A program made the translations under genes and the position numbers. A stretch of 64,000 bases of DNA from contig CAJXJK010000001.1 of NCBI GenBank assembly GCA_913054135.1, positions 62,001 to 126,000 of the forward strand, given 5' to 3'. This document shows positions 44,398 to 52,852 of this stretch, in pieces (positions within the stretch are counted from its first letter, which is position 1; every line of letters begins with the position of its first letter). Origin of the DNA: an uncultured Flavobacteriales bacterium (lineage in GTDB: Bacteria; Bacteroidota; Bacteroidia; Flavobacteriales_D; Crocinitomicaceae). The notes under the pieces are model-generated. The model saw nothing but the letters and a program-made list of their open reading frames with translations. It had not been told where the DNA came from and did no database searches.

Positions 44398-45210
44398 ATG
44401 GAAAAGAGAGCACTTTTAGTACCACATGACTTTACAAAAGTTGCAGACAATGCTGTAACATATGCTTTGAACCTAGCTAACAAGATGGGAGCAAATGTAG
44501 AACTGCTGCATGTTGTAAAAGACAGTAAAGGAATTACAAAAGCTAAAACTCAGTTTGAAAAATTGATAGCTGACATTAAAGATAAACCTGCATCTGTAGA
44601 AGTAAATTATAATGTTCGTTCTGGTTCAATTTTTACTGATATTGCTTCAGTTGCTGCTGAAATACAAGCTTCTTTAATCATCATGGGTACACATGGTTCT
44701 AAAGGAATTCAGCAAAAAATGTTTGGTAGTTTTGCTCTGAAAGTAATCACGAGTACACACGTTCCTTTTTTGGTTGTCCAAGAAGAATACTCAGGACTTG
44801 ATTTAAGTAAGATTGTTGTTCCAATTGATGAGTCTCAAGAAAGTTTACAAATTGAGCAAGTCACATCTGGTTTAGCAGAAATGTTAAAATCAGAAGTTCA
44901 CATTTTGACTGAGAAAAAAGTAGATTCTAACCTCAAGCTAAAAGTAGCAGTTCACTCTGGACTTTTATCTAAACAATTTAAAGCTGCTGGTATTCCTTAT
45001 GTTACAGCTTCATTGAAAAAAGAGAAAGGCTACGCAGTTGATATTGCAGCTTATGCGGCATCACAAGACGCGAACTTAATTGCTTTTGCTTACCACTCTG
45101 ACAGTTTACTACCTCAGTTTGACACCTTCGCGCAGACGGTGATAATGAATAAAAAGGGAGTACCTGTTCTAATTCTTAATTCTAAAGAAGCTGGTAACTA
45201 CTTCTTCTAA
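44398..45210 (+). CDS. Universal stress protein with two Usp domains
   Basis: The 270 residues comprise two UspA folds (about 1-140 and 141-270). The first begins RALLVPHDFTKVADNAVTYAL and contains IIMGTHGSKGIQQKMFGSFALKVI, the ATP-binding signature G-x-H-G-(x)9-G-S. The second begins KIVVPIDESQESL and lacks a clear ATP motif (IAFAYHSDSLLPQFDTFAQTVI), so it is probably degenerate. Such proteins help survival in stress or stasis by unknown means. It is a single gene. The 223 bases after it show nothing beyond A/T-rich sequence. Confidence 0.9.
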   Translation: MEKRALLVPHDFTKVADNAVTYALNLANKMGANVELLHVVKDSKGITKAKTQFEKLIADIKDKPASVEVNYNVRSGSIFTDIASVAAEIQASLIIMGTHGSKGIQQKMFGSFALKVITSTHVPFLVVQEEYSGLDLSKIVVPIDESQESLQIEQVTSGLAEMLKSEVHILTEKKVDSNLKLKVAVHSGLLSKQFKAAGIPYVTASLKKEKGYAVDIAAYAASQDANLIAFAYHSDSLLPQFDTFAQTVIMNKKGVPVLILNSKEAGNYFF

Positions 45211-45433
45211 AGGTTAATTTTAGATATAATTCATAGTGAATTTGTTAAAGGATTCTCAAATGGCAATATTTAAAGAATTTGTCGTAGCCATCAACCTGGT
45301 CTACAACCCTCTTTTTCAGCACCTTTAAATAAGATGTATTATAGATTTAACAGTCTGATTATTTCTTAACCCTTTACTTATCTATCAATTTTGTAGATTA
45401 GTAGCTGATTTACTATTTACCAAATTCTAATTC

Positions 45434-48400
45434 ATGAACAGATTTCTAATCGCATTCACTTTTAGTGCAATTGTATTGAGCTCATCTTTTGCTCAAGAAC
45501 GAAGCTCAACTCCTTCTAGGTTTTCAGGTTTCACACCAAATAAAGGTCAAATCGCTAATGAAAAAAGTGAGCCTCTTGACAGCATTGATTTTAAGCTAGA
45601 AGCAGCAGGTGTTAATGCCTATTTCACCCCTTCTGGTATTGTTTACCATTTTTACAGAGAATACGAAAAGGAATCTTCAGAATACACGAAAGAAGAACAA
45701 GAAGCATATAATCGAGGTGATTATAATGAAGTAGGTAAAAAGGTCTTTTTCTACAGAATGGATTTCAGACTGATTGGCGCCAACCAAGAAGCAGAAATTA
45801 AAATGGAACAGGAATCAAAATCTTACACAAATTACTATTTGGCTTCATGCCCTGAAGGAATCACCAATGTTCATTCTTATAGCAAGGTCACTTATGAAGA
45901 GATTTATCCAAACATTGATTTAGTTTATTTAACTGAGAACGGAGAATTGAAATACGAATTCATAGTTAAACCGGGAGGTAACATTGAAGATATTCAATTC
46001 AAGTATGATGGTGCCGACGACATGAACCTGAGAGATGGAAACCTTGAGGTTGCTAATGGTTTTGGTCCTTTTATGGATAAAGCTCCTTTCAGTTTTTATG
46101 AATTAGAATCAAATGAAATTGAAAGTGAATACAAAATTGAGGATGGTATTGTCGGCTTTAAGGTAGAAGAATATGATGCCTCTAAAACTTTAGTTATTGA
46201 CCCTACAATTACCTGGTCAACTTATTATGACAATGGTGGTGGATCTGATTTTCACGCGAACAGTGCATATGATTCAGATGAAAACATGTACTTGGCTTAT
46301 GCTTCGTACTCTTCAGCTTGGACTACAGTAAATGCTGGAGCCGGACAATACTATGACGCTATTCATGACGGAAGTTTAGATCTGGTAATAGTTCGATTTA
46401 ATTCAGACATGACATTACAATGGGCAACATATTATGGCGGAGATGCAAGTGACGTGCTATGCGGAACTGGTGGAGATTACGGTAAAACTATTGACGTAAG
46501 TGACAATGACGACATTTATGTAGGAGGTCATGCAAACAGTAATCCGACAACCTTCCCTACCTTGTCATCTGGCGTTGGAGGAGCTTGGTACCAAGATCAA
46601 ACAAACCTAAAAGGTGGAGATAATTCGTTCTTATTAAAATTTGATCAAAATGGAGTAAGACAATGGGCTACTCTTTATCAACATACGAATGTCTCAACTT
46701 CGGGAGCAGGAATTAGAATTAACGGGATTAAATGTAACGGAGACAAAGTATACTTTACAGGACAAACGTATCAATTCAGTGGATTTGACATTCCTATAGT
46801 GTCTTTAGGTGGTGCTTATAACAACAGCACATTCGTTGGTAATCAAGATGTATTTCTTGGTAGGTTCAGTTCAGACTGTATTCTAGAATGGAGTACCTAC
46901 TTCAATAGCGGAAATGTTGCAGCCAATGGATATCAGCAAGGTTCTGACATAACTTTTGACGCATCTGGAAACATGATTCTTGCAGGTCAGGTATCAAATG
47001 ATAACTTAGGAGTGAACACTGTCAACCCTGGAGGTGGAGCATATTACGTTACTACAGTTAGTGGTTTTATAGATCATACAATAACTAAATTCAACACCTC
47101 TCTTCAGCCTACTTGGTCTACAATTATTGGAGGAACTGACTTAGACAGGGTGTCGGAAGTTTCGACAGACCCTTCAGGAAACATCCTGGTCGCGTCAAGA
47201 ATTGTGAGAGATAACGTTCCAACAGCCAACCCTGGAGGAGGCGCTTTCTTTATTGGGGCACACTCTGGGAATGATGATGGATTCATCATGAAATTCACAC
47301 CTGGTGGAGTCTACACTTGGGGAACTTATGTGGGGGCAAGTACAGCTTTCTCATCTATGACGGGTATCATTGGAGATGAGAATGATAACGTCTATGCCAT
47401 TGGTTATACCCAGGCAACAAACTTCCCTATTCAGTCTAACACAGGGTCATATAACCAATCTACGATTGGTGGGTCAAACGACTTAGTCCTAATGAGATTC
47501 AACTCGCTAGGGGTAAATGAATGGTCAACATACTATGGCGGAACTTTATCAGAAACTTGTTATGGTATTAAAATTGAACCATCCACAATTGCAAATTCTT
47601 GCGGTTTTAAACAATTCTTTTCTCCTGCAAGTCAAAGTACAAACACTCCAACAACCAATCCTGGTGGAGGTGCATTTTTTGAAGGAACCCTATCGGGTAC
47701 TTCTTCAAGAATGATTGTTTCTTATGAAGAAGCTGGAGGTTCAGTAGGAACGGCTCCTACATCAATTTCAGGAACAACTACTATTTGTTCAGGAAGTTCA
47801 ACAACTTTAACACAAGTTGGTGGATCTTTAGGAACCGGAGATACCTACGAATGGTATAGTGGAAGCTGCGGAGGAACATCTGTTGGGTCAGGAACATCTG
47901 TAATGGTATCACCAACAACTACCACAACTTATTACGTAAGAGCTGAAGGAACTTGTGGAATAACTGCTTGTGCAAGTGTAACAGTTACTGTAAACCCAAG
48001 CTCAACAGCACCAACAGGAATTACAGTAGATACAAATCCACTTTGCCCTGGCGGAAACACAGATCTAACGGTTCAAGGTGGTTCTTTAGGAACAGGTGCT
48101 AGTTTCGAATGGTATACAGGTTCTTGCGGAGGTACTTCGGCAGGATCAGGTGCAACAATAAATGTTAGTCCTGCTACTACAACAACTTATTATGTTAGAG
48201 CTGAAGGAACTTGTAACACAACTGCATGTGCGTCAGTTACCGTTACTGTTAATTCTGAATCGACGGCGGCAACTTCAATTTCATCTGCTCAAACTACGAT
48301 TTGTGACGGAGATACTGAAACACTAACTGTCAGTGGCGGATCTTTAGGAACTGGAGCTACTTGGGAATGGTATACAGGTTCATGCGGCGGAACTTCTGCT

Positions 48401-50215
48401 GGCACAGGAACTTCAATTTCACCTAGCCCATCAACTACAACAACCTATTATGTAAGAGCAGAAGGTACATGTAATACTACAGCCTGTGCTTCAGTTACGA
48501 TCACTGTCAACCCAGTTCCGAATGCAACCGTGACTTCTAGTGGAGCAGACATTTGTGATGGAGCAACTCTTAACCTTACAGGAACTCCGGCTGGAGGAAC
48601 TTGGTCAGTAACGAGTGGACCAGGAACAATTGCTACTGACGTATTATCAACAACAGGTGCTGGAATAATTAATTTAGAATACTCGGTAACAACATTAGGC
48701 TGTACAGGAACAGACACGCAATCCATTACTGTTCTGACAGCTTCAGACGGATCATGGACTTCTCCTGGAACTGTGTGCGAGACTGCAGGAATTCTTGATT
48801 TAAACACCTTAATTACTGGTGATGCCGGAGGTACTTGGTCAGGAACCGGAGTAACAGGCTCAAATTTTGATCCAACAGGACAAAACGGAAATACAATAAC
48901 CATAACTTATGATGTAGGAACAACCTGTCCTGATCAAGTTCAACATGATATCACAGTTGAAACTTCTGTAAGTGCAGCTTGGACTTTACCATCTGCGCTT
49001 TGTGAAAGTGATTCACCATTAGATTTAGCAACATTAGTGACAGGTTCTGCCGGAGGAAGCTGGACAGGTACTGGAATTTCAGGATCGAATTTTGATCCAG
49101 CTGGATTGGTTGGGATGAACACTGTTACCTATAATGTGGGTTCAGGAACATGTTCAGACATGCTAGCGCAAGACATTGAGGTTTTAGCTTCACCAATTGC
49201 CCCAACATTTGAAGCAGACGATAGTACTGTTTGTGCAGGCGCAACGGTAAACTTAACTGGATCTGGTTCAGGAACAGTTGATTATAACGTATACAGTGAT
49301 GCAGGTGGTACAACCTTATTAGGTACCGCACCATTAGCAGTAAATCCTACCGTAACTACAACTTACTATTTAGAAGCTGAAGGAACTAACGGCTGTGGTA
49401 ATATTGGTGGTTTACAACCATTGACAATTACTGTGACAGCCTTACCAACTTTAACTGTGTCTGCTGATCAAAACATTTGTCTTGGACAAGATGTAACCTT
49501 ACAAGCAACTGGTTCAGGAACTTTATTGTGGTCTACCACTGAAATAACTTCTGAAATAACGGTATCACCTAGTACAACAACCACCTATACAGTTTCATTA
49601 ACAGATGGAAATGGCTGTACGGCAAACGAATCTGTAGATGTGAATGTTCAATCTTCAGTTACAGTGAGTGCTGTTGATGACATTGCAATGACTGATGTCG
49701 ACGCCTTGGTGAATATTGATGTTGCGGCAAATGACAATGGAGACCCATTGACAGTTAGTATCATTGAGTCTCCGGCAAATGGAATCGCTTCGGTACAATC
49801 TGATGGTACGATTGATTATTTACCTCTTTCAGGATATATTGGGTCTGATTCCTTAACATATACTATTTGTGACGTTTTTTGTTCAACCCTTTGTGATACC
49901 GCAATCGTAAGAATTGAGATTCAGAGAGAAGAAGAATTATCTGTTCCTGGTGGATTCTCACCAAACGGAGATGGAATAAATGAGAACTTGGTGATTGAAG
50001 GTTTAGATGCTTATCCTGAAAACTCATTGACAATCTTTAATCGTTGGGGAGATATCATTTACACTTCGAGTCCATACAATAATGATTGGAGTGGACAGGC
50101 TGAAGGAGCGAGGACCATTACTGGTGATGTCGTCGTCACCGGAACCTATTTCTACATCTTAGAATTAGACGAGAATACAGAAGCACTTCACGGATCAATT
50201 GAAATTAAAAAATAA
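45434..50215 (+). CDS. Giant T9SS-exported SBBP/Ig-repeat adhesin-like protein
   Basis: The 1593-residue protein has a signal peptide (residues 1-20) and a conserved N-terminal domain opening GFTPNKGQIANEKSE (about 30-260), as in DUF7948/SBBP proteins. SBBP-type beta-propeller repeats follow (about 260-770; WATYYGG, WSTYFNS, WSTIIGG, WGTYVGA and WSTYYGG recur). Three near-identical Ig-like repeats cover 774-1030. Further PKD/Ig-like domains with paired cysteines come next, then a cadherin-like tandem-95 segment (VNIDVAANDNGDPLTV). The C-terminus, starting VPGGFSPNGDGINE and including IFNRWGDIIY, is a gliding-motility-type (type B) T9SS sorting domain. The next gene encodes a PorP/SprF partner. 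It is probably a surface adhesin or gliding-associated protein like SprB (inference). Confidence 0.9.
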   Translation: MNRFLIAFTFSAIVLSSSFAQERSSTPSRFSGFTPNKGQIANEKSEPLDSIDFKLEAAGVNAYFTPSGIVYHFYREYEKESSEYTKEEQEAYNRGDYNEVGKKVFFYRMDFRLIGANQEAEIKMEQESKSYTNYYLASCPEGITNVHSYSKVTYEEIYPNIDLVYLTENGELKYEFIVKPGGNIEDIQFKYDGADDMNLRDGNLEVANGFGPFMDKAPFSFYELESNEIESEYKIEDGIVGFKVEEYDASKTLVIDPTITWSTYYDNGGGSDFHANSAYDSDENMYLAYASYSSAWTTVNAGAGQYYDAIHDGSLDLVIVRFNSDMTLQWATYYGGDASDVLCGTGGDYGKTIDVSDNDDIYVGGHANSNPTTFPTLSSGVGGAWYQDQTNLKGGDNSFLLKFDQNGVRQWATLYQHTNVSTSGAGIRINGIKCNGDKVYFTGQTYQFSGFDIPIVSLGGAYNNSTFVGNQDVFLGRFSSDCILEWSTYFNSGNVAANGYQQGSDITFDASGNMILAGQVSNDNLGVNTVNPGGGAYYVTTVSGFIDHTITKFNTSLQPTWSTIIGGTDLDRVSEVSTDPSGNILVASRIVRDNVPTANPGGGAFFIGAHSGNDDGFIMKFTPGGVYTWGTYVGASTAFSSMTGIIGDENDNVYAIGYTQATNFPIQSNTGSYNQSTIGGSNDLVLMRFNSLGVNEWSTYYGGTLSETCYGIKIEPSTIANSCGFKQFFSPASQSTNTPTTNPGGGAFFEGTLSGTSSRMIVSYEEAGGSVGTAPTSISGTTTICSGSSTTLTQVGGSLGTGDTYEWYSGSCGGTSVGSGTSVMVSPTTTTTYYVRAEGTCGITACASVTVTVNPSSTAPTGITVDTNPLCPGGNTDLTVQGGSLGTGASFEWYTGSCGGTSAGSGATINVSPATTTTYYVRAEGTCNTTACASVTVTVNSESTAATSISSAQTTICDGDTETLTVSGGSLGTGATWEWYTGSCGGTSAGTGTSISPSPSTTTTYYVRAEGTCNTTACASVTITVNPVPNATVTSSGADICDGATLNLTGTPAGGTWSVTSGPGTIATDVLSTTGAGIINLEYSVTTLGCTGTDTQSITVLTASDGSWTSPGTVCETAGILDLNTLITGDAGGTWSGTGVTGSNFDPTGQNGNTITITYDVGTTCPDQVQHDITVETSVSAAWTLPSALCESDSPLDLATLVTGSAGGSWTGTGISGSNFDPAGLVGMNTVTYNVGSGTCSDMLAQDIEVLASPIAPTFEADDSTVCAGATVNLTGSGSGTVDYNVYSDAGGTTLLGTAPLAVNPTVTTTYYLEAEGTNGCGNIGGLQPLTITVTALPTLTVSADQNICLGQDVTLQATGSGTLLWSTTEITSEITVSPSTTTTYTVSLTDGNGCTANESVDVNVQSSVTVSAVDDIAMTDVDALVNIDVAANDNGDPLTVSIIESPANGIASVQSDGTIDYLPLSGYIGSDSLTYTICDVFCSTLCDTAIVRIEIQREEELSVPGGFSPNGDGINENLVIEGLDAYPENSLTIFNRWGDIIYTSSPYNNDWSGQAEGARTITGDVVVTGTYFYILELDENTEALHGSIEIKK
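47753..48523 (+). repeat. Three tandem Ig-like repeats inside the T9SS protein gene
   Basis: Units of 85, 86 and 86 codons begin at 47753, 48008 and 48266. Each contains EWY(S/T)GSCGGTS, TTTTYYVRAEGTC and ACASVTVTVN. Protein identity is very high in the second half of each unit while synonymous codons differ, so the repeats are kept by protein-level selection or older conversion. Confidence 0.85.
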
Positions 50216-50220
50216 GAAAC

Positions 50221-51159
50221 ATGAAAAACTTAAAAAGAACAGTCATTTTAGCTGCAGGCCTTTTCATAGCTTCTTCAGCACAAAGTCAAAACCAATTCCA
50301 TTTAACACAATATATGGTTCACCAACCATTTATTAATCCTGCCTCTATGGGTATGTTTGATAATATGAATGGATCCATTTTTTATAAAAATCAGTGGACA
50401 GGCTTTGATGGTGCGCCTAAATTAATTGGGTTCAACTTCAATACACCTTTGGGAACAGGAATGAAAAATCGTGTAGGATTAACAGTGGTTAATGATAGGA
50501 TTGGAGTAAATTCTGTCACCTCTATTTCAGGATCGTACGCTTATTCAATAAAAACTGGAACATCCTCAACATTATCTTTTGGTTTAGCCGCCACTTTAGG
50601 GCTGAGACAAAGTGATTTTGCAGATGTGAGTACAACCATAGTTGACCCTGAGTTTCAAGCAAACACACCAACCTTAGCTATGCCGAACTTTAAGTTTGGA
50701 GCATTTTACAAAGCGAAGAATTGGTATGTTGGAATGTCTTTACCAAATATGTTGAAGAACACAATTGAGTACACCAATGAATTTTCTGGTGCTACTTCAT
50801 TCGATCTTTCTGATTGGCACTTCTATTTACATGGTGGGTACTCATGGGCCATCAATGAGAATCTAGATTTGAATTCATCTACAATCTTCAAACATGTTTC
50901 TGGAGCTCCATTTCAAGTTGACATCAGTACCATGATGGTTATTAAGAAGAAATTTGGAATTGGAGTTAATTACAGAACTTCAAAAGATATTTCAGGACTA
51001 TTGAGATTTAGATTGAACCCTATGTTAGAGATGGCTTATGCCTATGATTATAACATAAGTGACATTAATAAGTTTTCTTCAGGATCACATGAGATCATGA
51101 TCATCTTTGACATTTATAATAAAGACAAGAAACCTGACCAGGCAATGCCTAGGTACTAG
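50221..51159 (+). CDS. PorP/SprF family T9SS outer-membrane protein
   Basis: The 312-residue protein has a signal peptide (about 1-22) and starts its mature part QNQFHLTQYMVHQPFINPASMG, the hallmark of the PorP/SprF family (a Q-Y-M-x-N/H-P-x-x-x-N-P segment). The rest is an outer-membrane barrel of about 12-14 strands. It begins five bases after the stop of the giant T9SS protein gene. In Flavobacterium, SprF is needed for secretion of the adjacent SprB, so this barrel probably serves export or surface retention of that protein. Confidence 0.93.
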   Translation: MKNLKRTVILAAGLFIASSAQSQNQFHLTQYMVHQPFINPASMGMFDNMNGSIFYKNQWTGFDGAPKLIGFNFNTPLGTGMKNRVGLTVVNDRIGVNSVTSISGSYAYSIKTGTSSTLSFGLAATLGLRQSDFADVSTTIVDPEFQANTPTLAMPNFKFGAFYKAKNWYVGMSLPNMLKNTIEYTNEFSGATSFDLSDWHFYLHGGYSWAINENLDLNSSTIFKHVSGAPFQVDISTMMVIKKKFGIGVNYRTSKDISGLLRFRLNPMLEMAYAYDYNISDINKFSSGSHEIMIIFDIYNKDKKPDQAMPRY

Positions 51160-51170
51160 GATTGGATATT

Positions 51171-51227
51171 ATAAAAACAAAAGCCGGTCAAATAAGTTAG
51201 CTTCTACCAAAACTTATTTGAACCGGC
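51171..51227 (-). terminator. Long-stem terminator of the ssb-like gene at 51296-51763
   Basis: A 16-bp stem with one bulged A (51183-51198 pairing with 51211-51227, including GCCGGT/ACCGGC and AAATAAGTT/AACTTATTT) is followed on the minus strand by TTTTGTTTTT. It may also stop the porP transcript from the other side, though the plus strand lacks a T run. Confidence 0.8.
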
Positions 51228-51295
51228 GTCAAGTTTCTCTTTGTGTTCAGGGCGATCAATCTCGCGCTTGTAGCCACCCCTCTCCTACCTAAGAT

Positions 51296-51763
51296 TTAAC
51301 TTGCTTTCTTTAAAGACGCGCGTTCTGCCTTATTTTTTGCAGATAATGCTTTCACTTGATTTTTCTTAACCTCTTTAATTTGCTCAGGTGTAGGCATCTT
51401 AATGGTTAACTGAGCACTTTCTTTTCTTTTTTGCTTTGCGTTTATGAGTAAAACCTCATTCACTTGAATCTCGGTCATCCTTTTATTCAGACCATCATTC
51501 CCTCTAAAGAGTCTATTAACCAGCTTGCCATCAACCGCCATGAGCTGTCCTTTTTTGACGAATTTCTCAATGAGTTCAGCTTTCTTTCCCCAAGCGACAA
51601 TGTTATGCCATTGGGTTTCTTTTCTCTTGCCATTGACTTCTAAATAAGTTGAAGAAGTGGCCAAGGAGAATTTTGCTAGTTTGACTCCGTTTTCAAATGT
51701 TCTTATGATTGGCGTATTTCCGGCTCTGCCGATTAAGTTTACTGCGTTTTGTAATTTGTTCAT
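51296..51763 (-). CDS. Single-stranded DNA-binding protein, divergent paralogue
   Basis: The 155-residue protein has an OB fold of the SSB family (MNKLQNAVNLIGRAGNTPII, FSLATSSTYLEVNGKRKETQWHNIVAWGKKAELIEKFVKKGQ, MTEIQVNEVLLI). Unlike typical SSBs it lacks an acidic C-terminal tip; the last 50 residues are basic (VKKNQVKALSAKNKAERASLKKAS). The missing tip would abolish the usual docking of replication and repair partners. A perfect heptamer repeat sits directly before its start, in place of a normal leader. It is the last gene of a three-gene minus-strand group with a four-helix-bundle gene and a second ssb. Confidence 0.88.
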   Translation of the reverse strand: MNKLQNAVNLIGRAGNTPIIRTFENGVKLAKFSLATSSTYLEVNGKRKETQWHNIVAWGKKAELIEKFVKKGQLMAVDGKLVNRLFRGNDGLNKRMTEIQVNEVLLINAKQKRKESAQLTIKMPTPEQIKEVKKNQVKALSAKNKAERASLKKAS

Positions 51764-51766
51764 TTT

Positions 51767-51815
51767 GTTTCGTGTTTCGTGTTTCGTGTTTCGTGTTTCG
51801 TGTTTCGTGTTTCGT
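51767..51815 (-). repeat. Seven perfect tandem copies of a heptamer
   Basis: The unit GTTTCGT (ACGAAAC on the minus strand) is repeated seven times without change over 49 bases. The array starts in the stop codon of the four-helix-bundle gene and ends three bases before the ssb-like ATG at 51763. Copy-number change would alter only the leader length. Confidence 0.95.
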
Positions 51816-52180
51816 TACTTAAATGTGTTGGATTGCTGGTGATTAATAAAACCGCTCAAAATCATTTTACCTCTTTGAATGTTAAGCAAAGAAATTTCAA
51901 ATGCTGCATCCCCGATAAAACCGAATTCTTTAGCCAAGATTAATTGGCATTCGACTTCATATAAGGATCCTCTTGAAATGTAGAAGAAGCGAAGTCTGTC
52001 TTTTCTATGTCTTCTTCCGCAGCCCTCGGCCAAATTTGAAATCGTTGAAACGGCAGCCCTTCGAATTTGAGAAGTTAATCCGAATCGTTCATCCTTCGGA
52101 AACAACCTTGTGTTTGCATAAATCATTTTATTGACTTTGAGCAGTTGAGTCCAAACATCTAATTTTTTAAAATCATCCAT
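51815..52180 (-). CDS. Four-helix bundle protein (S23/IVP type)
   Basis: I start at the ATG at 52180 (MDDFKKLDVWTQLLKVNKMIY), which gives 121 residues, the normal length; an in-frame ATG at 52288 would add 36 residues overlapping the ssb stop. The family blocks FGLTSQIRRAAVSTISNLAEGCGR, SRGSLYEVECQLILAKEFGFI and the R-H-R-K-D-R-L-R-FF-Y-I-S segment are clear. These proteins occur inside 23S rRNA intervening sequences in some bacteria and as free-standing genes in Bacteroidota; their function is unknown. It lies between two ssb paralogues with an inverted repeat before it and a heptamer array after it, which suggests insertion as a cassette. Confidence 0.92.
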   Translation of the reverse strand: MDDFKKLDVWTQLLKVNKMIYANTRLFPKDERFGLTSQIRRAAVSTISNLAEGCGRRHRKDRLRFFYISRGSLYEVECQLILAKEFGFIGDAAFEISLLNIQRGKMILSGFINHQQSNTFK

Positions 52181-52212
52181 ATTCAATTGGTTTATTCGAA
52201 CGGAAGGCAATA

Positions 52213-52259
52213 GTCGTATCCCTGAGTTGACTGTCCGAAAACGAATCACGGAATACGAC
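52213..52259. repeat. Inverted repeat before the four-helix-bundle gene
   Basis: GTCGTAT (52213-52219) and ATACGAC (52253-52259) are perfect inverted copies, extendable by CC/GG past a bulged A. TCCG and CGGA form an alternative inner pair. It lies in the spacer between the ssb stop and the four-helix-bundle start. Confidence 0.6.
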
Positions 52260-52277
52260 ATTGTCTCCCCTACACAT

Positions 52278-52634
52278 CTAATTCTCAACTACCTCTTGCT
52301 CTTTATTCCCCAACATCAAAACCTCACTTACCACAACCTCAGTTCTGAACCTCTTCTCTCCTTCTTTCGTCTCATATGAACGAGTGACTAATTTTCCTTC
52401 AACTGCGATTTCTTGCCCTTTCTTAATATACTTTTCAAAGACGTCTGCTTGTTTCCCCCATGCAGTTAATGAATGCCATTGTGTTTCTTGAACTTTTTCG
52501 CCTTGTGCGTTTTTATAAAAATCATTAGTTGCCAACCTTACTTTTGCCAACTTGTTTCCGTTTTCAAATGAAACTATCTCTGGAGCTAATCCTAAGTTCC
52601 CGATCAATTGTACTTTGTTTCTTAAATTATTCAT
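52278..52634 (-). CDS. ssb: Single-stranded DNA-binding protein
   Basis: From the ATG at 52634 (MNNLRNKVQLIGNLG) the product has 118 residues, consisting almost only of the SSB OB fold: KLAKVRLATNDFYKN, ETQWHSLTAWGKQADVFEKYIKKGQEIAVEGKL and TEVVVSEVLML. The C-terminus is acidic (NKEQEVVEN) but lacks the classical DDDIPF tip. Short SSBs of this kind are common as second copies in Flavobacteriales and may serve plasmid, competence or repair functions. An upstream in-frame ATG at 52721 precedes a basic stretch unlike SSB N-termini. It shares most motif order with the gene at 51296-51763. Confidence 0.92.
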   Translation of the reverse strand: MNNLRNKVQLIGNLGLAPEIVSFENGNKLAKVRLATNDFYKNAQGEKVQETQWHSLTAWGKQADVFEKYIKKGQEIAVEGKLVTRSYETKEGEKRFRTEVVVSEVLMLGNKEQEVVEN

Positions 52635-52698
52635 AATGTGTGTTTTTGTGCTCACCTGATTTTGTTTAGTGCGGTTCGCTAGTTTGTAAATAAATGCT

Positions 52699-52786
52699 TG
52701 TCGTTTGTTTCGACATGGCAAAGGAATGACATCTTCAAATCAACAACCGTACTTTAACCGTTTGTTTACGTTTATTATACGTTTGT
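52699..52786. promoter_or_regulatory. CGTTTRT repeats upstream of ssb
   Basis: CGTTTGT, CGTTTAT and CGTTTGT start at 52759, 52769 and 52780, 10 and 11 bases apart, so they lie on one face of the helix. Another CGTTTGT at 52702-52708 is inside a short palindrome (TGTCG, seven bases, CGACA at 52699-52715). The array is in the roughly 300-base divergent region between ssb and the gene at 52935 and could be an operator. Confidence 0.5.
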
Positions 52787-52852
52787 AAATATTTAAATAC
52801 AGTTAAATCATTACTATCAATGAAATATCTGAAATCAATTATTTAAACTTTT

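Noticed and set aside
48448-48903. Long open frame on the minus strand inside the giant T9SS protein gene
   Set aside because: It is rich in Pro and Val and lies opposite the low-complexity Gly/Thr-coding Ig repeats; such antisense frames follow from codon bias there, and the plus-strand protein is clearly real.
51183-51290. Possible tRNA, because GGTTCAAAT resembles a T loop on the minus strand
   Set aside because: No acceptor, D or anticodon stem of the right size can be folded around it; the GGTTCAAAT is part of the terminator stem.
51767-51815. Heptamer array considered as a CRISPR remnant
   Set aside because: Units are directly adjacent with no spacers and are only seven bases long, and no cas gene is present.
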